A stretch of 64,000 nt of DNA. It comes from Bacteroidia bacterium. GTDB lineage: Bacteria > Bacteroidota > Bacteroidia > SXHM01. The first letter of the stretch is position 1. Each line of letters begins with the position of its first letter. The translations under genes and the position numbers were made by a program. The stretch lies in NCBI GenBank assembly GCA_022072225.1, contig JAJVIC010000006.1, forward strand, positions 199,785 to 263,784. Reading direction: 5' to 3'. The notes under the pieces were generated by a model. The model was given only the letters and a program-made list of their open reading frames with translations, searched no databases and was not told where the DNA came from. This document shows positions 62,671-64,000 of the stretch, piece by piece.

Positions 62671-63258
62671 TCATTGAAATGGCCGTTCAAATTTCTGCAA
62701 CTTGTTTTTGGTAGCCACATCTTTTAAAAACCGGCCAAGATTAATTTCCAGAGCAAGGCGATGCGAAAGCACATCGCCCACGTTCTCGCCAAAAAACCGT
62801 GCATAGCGCAATGTAAACGATTGCCTGAACAGATAAAAACGAAAACCTGCACTCAGGTTTGCTCCGTATTGCCACCTTGTGCCAACAGATTGAAACGTAT
62901 AACCACCGCCTGCAAAAACGCCCCACCATTTACGAAAATCATGAGTAGCAAGATGTCCGTAATTGATTTCGCCCATCAGGGGAATATCGCTGAACACAAA
63001 CATACTGCCCAAAACTTTGGTGCGGAAATGTATACCCACAGCAGCAGGCAATGCAAAAGCAACACTGAAATTACTGCGCGGCTGCCAGAGGTTAAACTGC
63101 GGAGTTATTCCCAACCCGTGAACAGGAGAAACTTTCGTTCCTGTTTCCAGCAAATAGGAGGAGTAACCGGTTGAAAATTTAAATCTTTTACCAATCTGGG
63201 CTTGTGAAGTTAAGCTCAGAAAAACACTAAAGAGAATAAATGAGAAAAACGAACGCAT
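62671..63258 (-). CDS. Outer-membrane beta-barrel protein
   Basis: A 195-residue protein from ATG 63258, with signal peptide (FSFILFSVFLSLTSQAQ). The mature part alternates hydrophobic and polar residues in about eight strands with glycine-rich turns (KFSTGYSSYLLETGTKVSP, WWGVFAGGGYTFQSVG, YGANLSAGFRFYLF, LALEINLGRFL), the look of a small eight-stranded barrel of the OmpW/OmpX size. No specific family. It is divergent from the TonB receptor gene. Confidence 0.72.
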   Translation of the reverse strand: MRSFFSFILFSVFLSLTSQAQIGKRFKFSTGYSSYLLETGTKVSPVHGLGITPQFNLWQPRSNFSVAFALPAAVGIHFRTKVLGSMFVFSDIPLMGEINYGHLATHDFRKWWGVFAGGGYTFQSVGTRWQYGANLSAGFRFYLFRQSFTLRYARFFGENVGDVLSHRLALEINLGRFLKDVATKNKLQKFERPFQ

Positions 63259-63299
63259 TTGTAATCGTTTGGTTATGCCAAAGAAAATTTGGGGATTTG

Positions 63300-63328
63300 T
63301 TGCAAGAATCAAAATTTTACTACTTTTA
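63300..63328 (+). promoter_or_regulatory. Promoter of the TonB receptor gene
   Basis: TTG (63300-63302), 18-base spacer, TACTTTTA (63321-63328), one mismatch. The leader would be about 55 bases. Confidence 0.6.
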
Positions 63329-63387
63329 GCCGCGTCAGAAAAATAACATTTACTTAACCAAACCATAAAATTACCAAACATTTCACT

Positions 63388-64000
63388 ATGAAAAGACTGT
63401 TACAATTTTCATTGTTTTTCATTTTCGCAGGGCTTTTAAGCCTTAGTGTTTCTGCTCAGGAAAAAACAATTACGGGTAAAGTTACCGATAATAAAACAAA
63501 GCAACCGCTAATTGGTGCAAGTGTCGGTATTAAAGGAACAACTACCGGAGCTACAACCGATATTGACGGTAAATTCTCCTTAAAAGTAGATGTTACCAAC
63601 CCTGTTACGTTGCAAATATCGTATGTGGGTTATGATAAAGTTGAAAAGGAAGTTAACAGTTCAACTACCACATTGGATATTGCGTTGAGCGAAGTTATTG
63701 TACAGGGAAAGGAAGTAGTTATCAGCGGTTCGCGTGTAAGTGAAACCATTCAGGAATCATCAGCATCCATCCAGAAAATGAGTGCACTCGAAGTGCGCGA
63801 AATTGCTTCGGGCGATTTTTATCAGGGTCTAAGTACCATGAAAGGGGTTGACATCAGCACCTCCAGTATGGGTTTTCAGGCGCTGAATATGCGTGGTTTT
63901 AACACAACCGCTCCGGTTCGTATGGTACAGTTTGTTGACGGAATGGATAACCAGGCTCCCGGTCTTAACTTCCCGGTGGGTAACATGGTTGGTTTAAATG
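63388..64000 (+). CDS. TonB-dependent receptor with carboxypeptidase-like N-domain (3' end outside window)
   Basis: The first 204 codons of an outer-membrane receptor. Signal peptide residues 1-24 (SLFFIFAGLLSLSVSAQ). Residues 26-105 are the CarboxypepD_reg-like domain typical of Bacteroidota receptors (TITGKVTDNKTKQPLIGASVGIKGT, GATTDIDGKFSLKV, ISYVGYDKVE). From about 110 the plug domain begins (VVISGSRVSETIQESSASIQKMSALEV, LSTMKGVDISTSS, NMRGFNTTAPVRMVQFVDGMDNQAP). The KMSALEV/LNMRGF spelling fits siderophore, cobalamin or peptide receptors more than SusC. The ligand is not deducible here. Confidence 0.9.
   Translation, partial: MKRLLQFSLFFIFAGLLSLSVSAQEKTITGKVTDNKTKQPLIGASVGIKGTTTGATTDIDGKFSLKVDVTNPVTLQISYVGYDKVEKEVNSSTTTLDIALSEVIVQGKEVVISGSRVSETIQESSASIQKMSALEVREIASGDFYQGLSTMKGVDISTSSMGFQALNMRGFNTTAPVRMVQFVDGMDNQAPGLNFPVGNMVGLN

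Overview
The window is a stretch of chromosome from a member of the Bacteroidota. Supporting marks: five secreted proteins end in the type IX secretion (T9SS) sorting domain; there are T9SS-associated TPR lipoproteins (SprE/PorW-like, PorE-like), DUF4270, DUF4296 and DUF5686 proteins, and a SusC/RagA-like TonB receptor. There is also a b558-type succinate dehydrogenase. Promoters follow TTG-N17-22-TAnnTTTG, not the sigma-70 pattern, and Shine-Dalgarno sequences are scarce. The genus cannot be fixed from the sequence. I saw no rRNA, tRNA, CRISPR array, transposase or phage block. Nearly all genes look like core chromosome, with short mobile palindromes and toxin-antitoxin genes inserted between or inside them.

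Layout. 1-5.4 kb: end of dnaG, then sdhC-sdhA-sdhB on the minus strand with a HEPN/MNT toxin-antitoxin pair inserted between sdhA and sdhB. 5.4-18.4 kb: small membrane and CBS proteins, several secreted T9SS proteins, a DUF5686 outer-membrane protein behind a 41-bp repeat array, SlyD, an MFS exporter and UbiX. 18.4-25.4 kb: rfaE2, a flippase-like protein, panD and panC on minus; divergently a GT5-like half protein, a DUF4270 lipoprotein and glmS. 25.5-36.5 kb: polA, lipoproteins, SprE/PorW-like, rbfA, a methyltransferase, a LolCE-type permease and a DUF695/RraB protein. 36.5-47.3 kb: gcvH, VanZ, a polyprenol-mannose synthase, pyrC, DUF4296, an epimerase, a secreted beta-helix protein, enoyl-CoA hydratase, Kup and a secreted esterase. 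47.4-56 kb: metH behind a SAM-I riboswitch, a methyltransferase, rlmN and feoAB. 56-64 kb: an accessory-looking stretch with an orphan RES-domain protein, a 21-bp repeat array, a SprT-like protease, mqnA carrying an in-frame repeat, a PorE-like protein, a ParE-like toxin-antitoxin pair, and the start of a TonB receptor.

Functionally the window joins respiration and quinone supply (sdhCAB, mqnA, ubiX), one-carbon and cofactor metabolism (metH, gcvH, panCD), envelope building (glmS, rfaE2, flippase, LolCE-type permease, T9SS parts and cargo), nucleic-acid maintenance (dnaG, polA, rbfA, rlmN) and iron uptake (feoAB).

The most unusual signals are not ordinary genes. Nine contiguous 21-bp units carry a palindromic core and run into the promoter of an unknown gene (57206-57394). 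A toxin-antitoxin pair sits in the sdh operon with one-base gaps on both sides. A ParE-like toxin has ATA where its ATG should be. Palindromic repeats have been made part of the MqnA protein and of a signal peptide.
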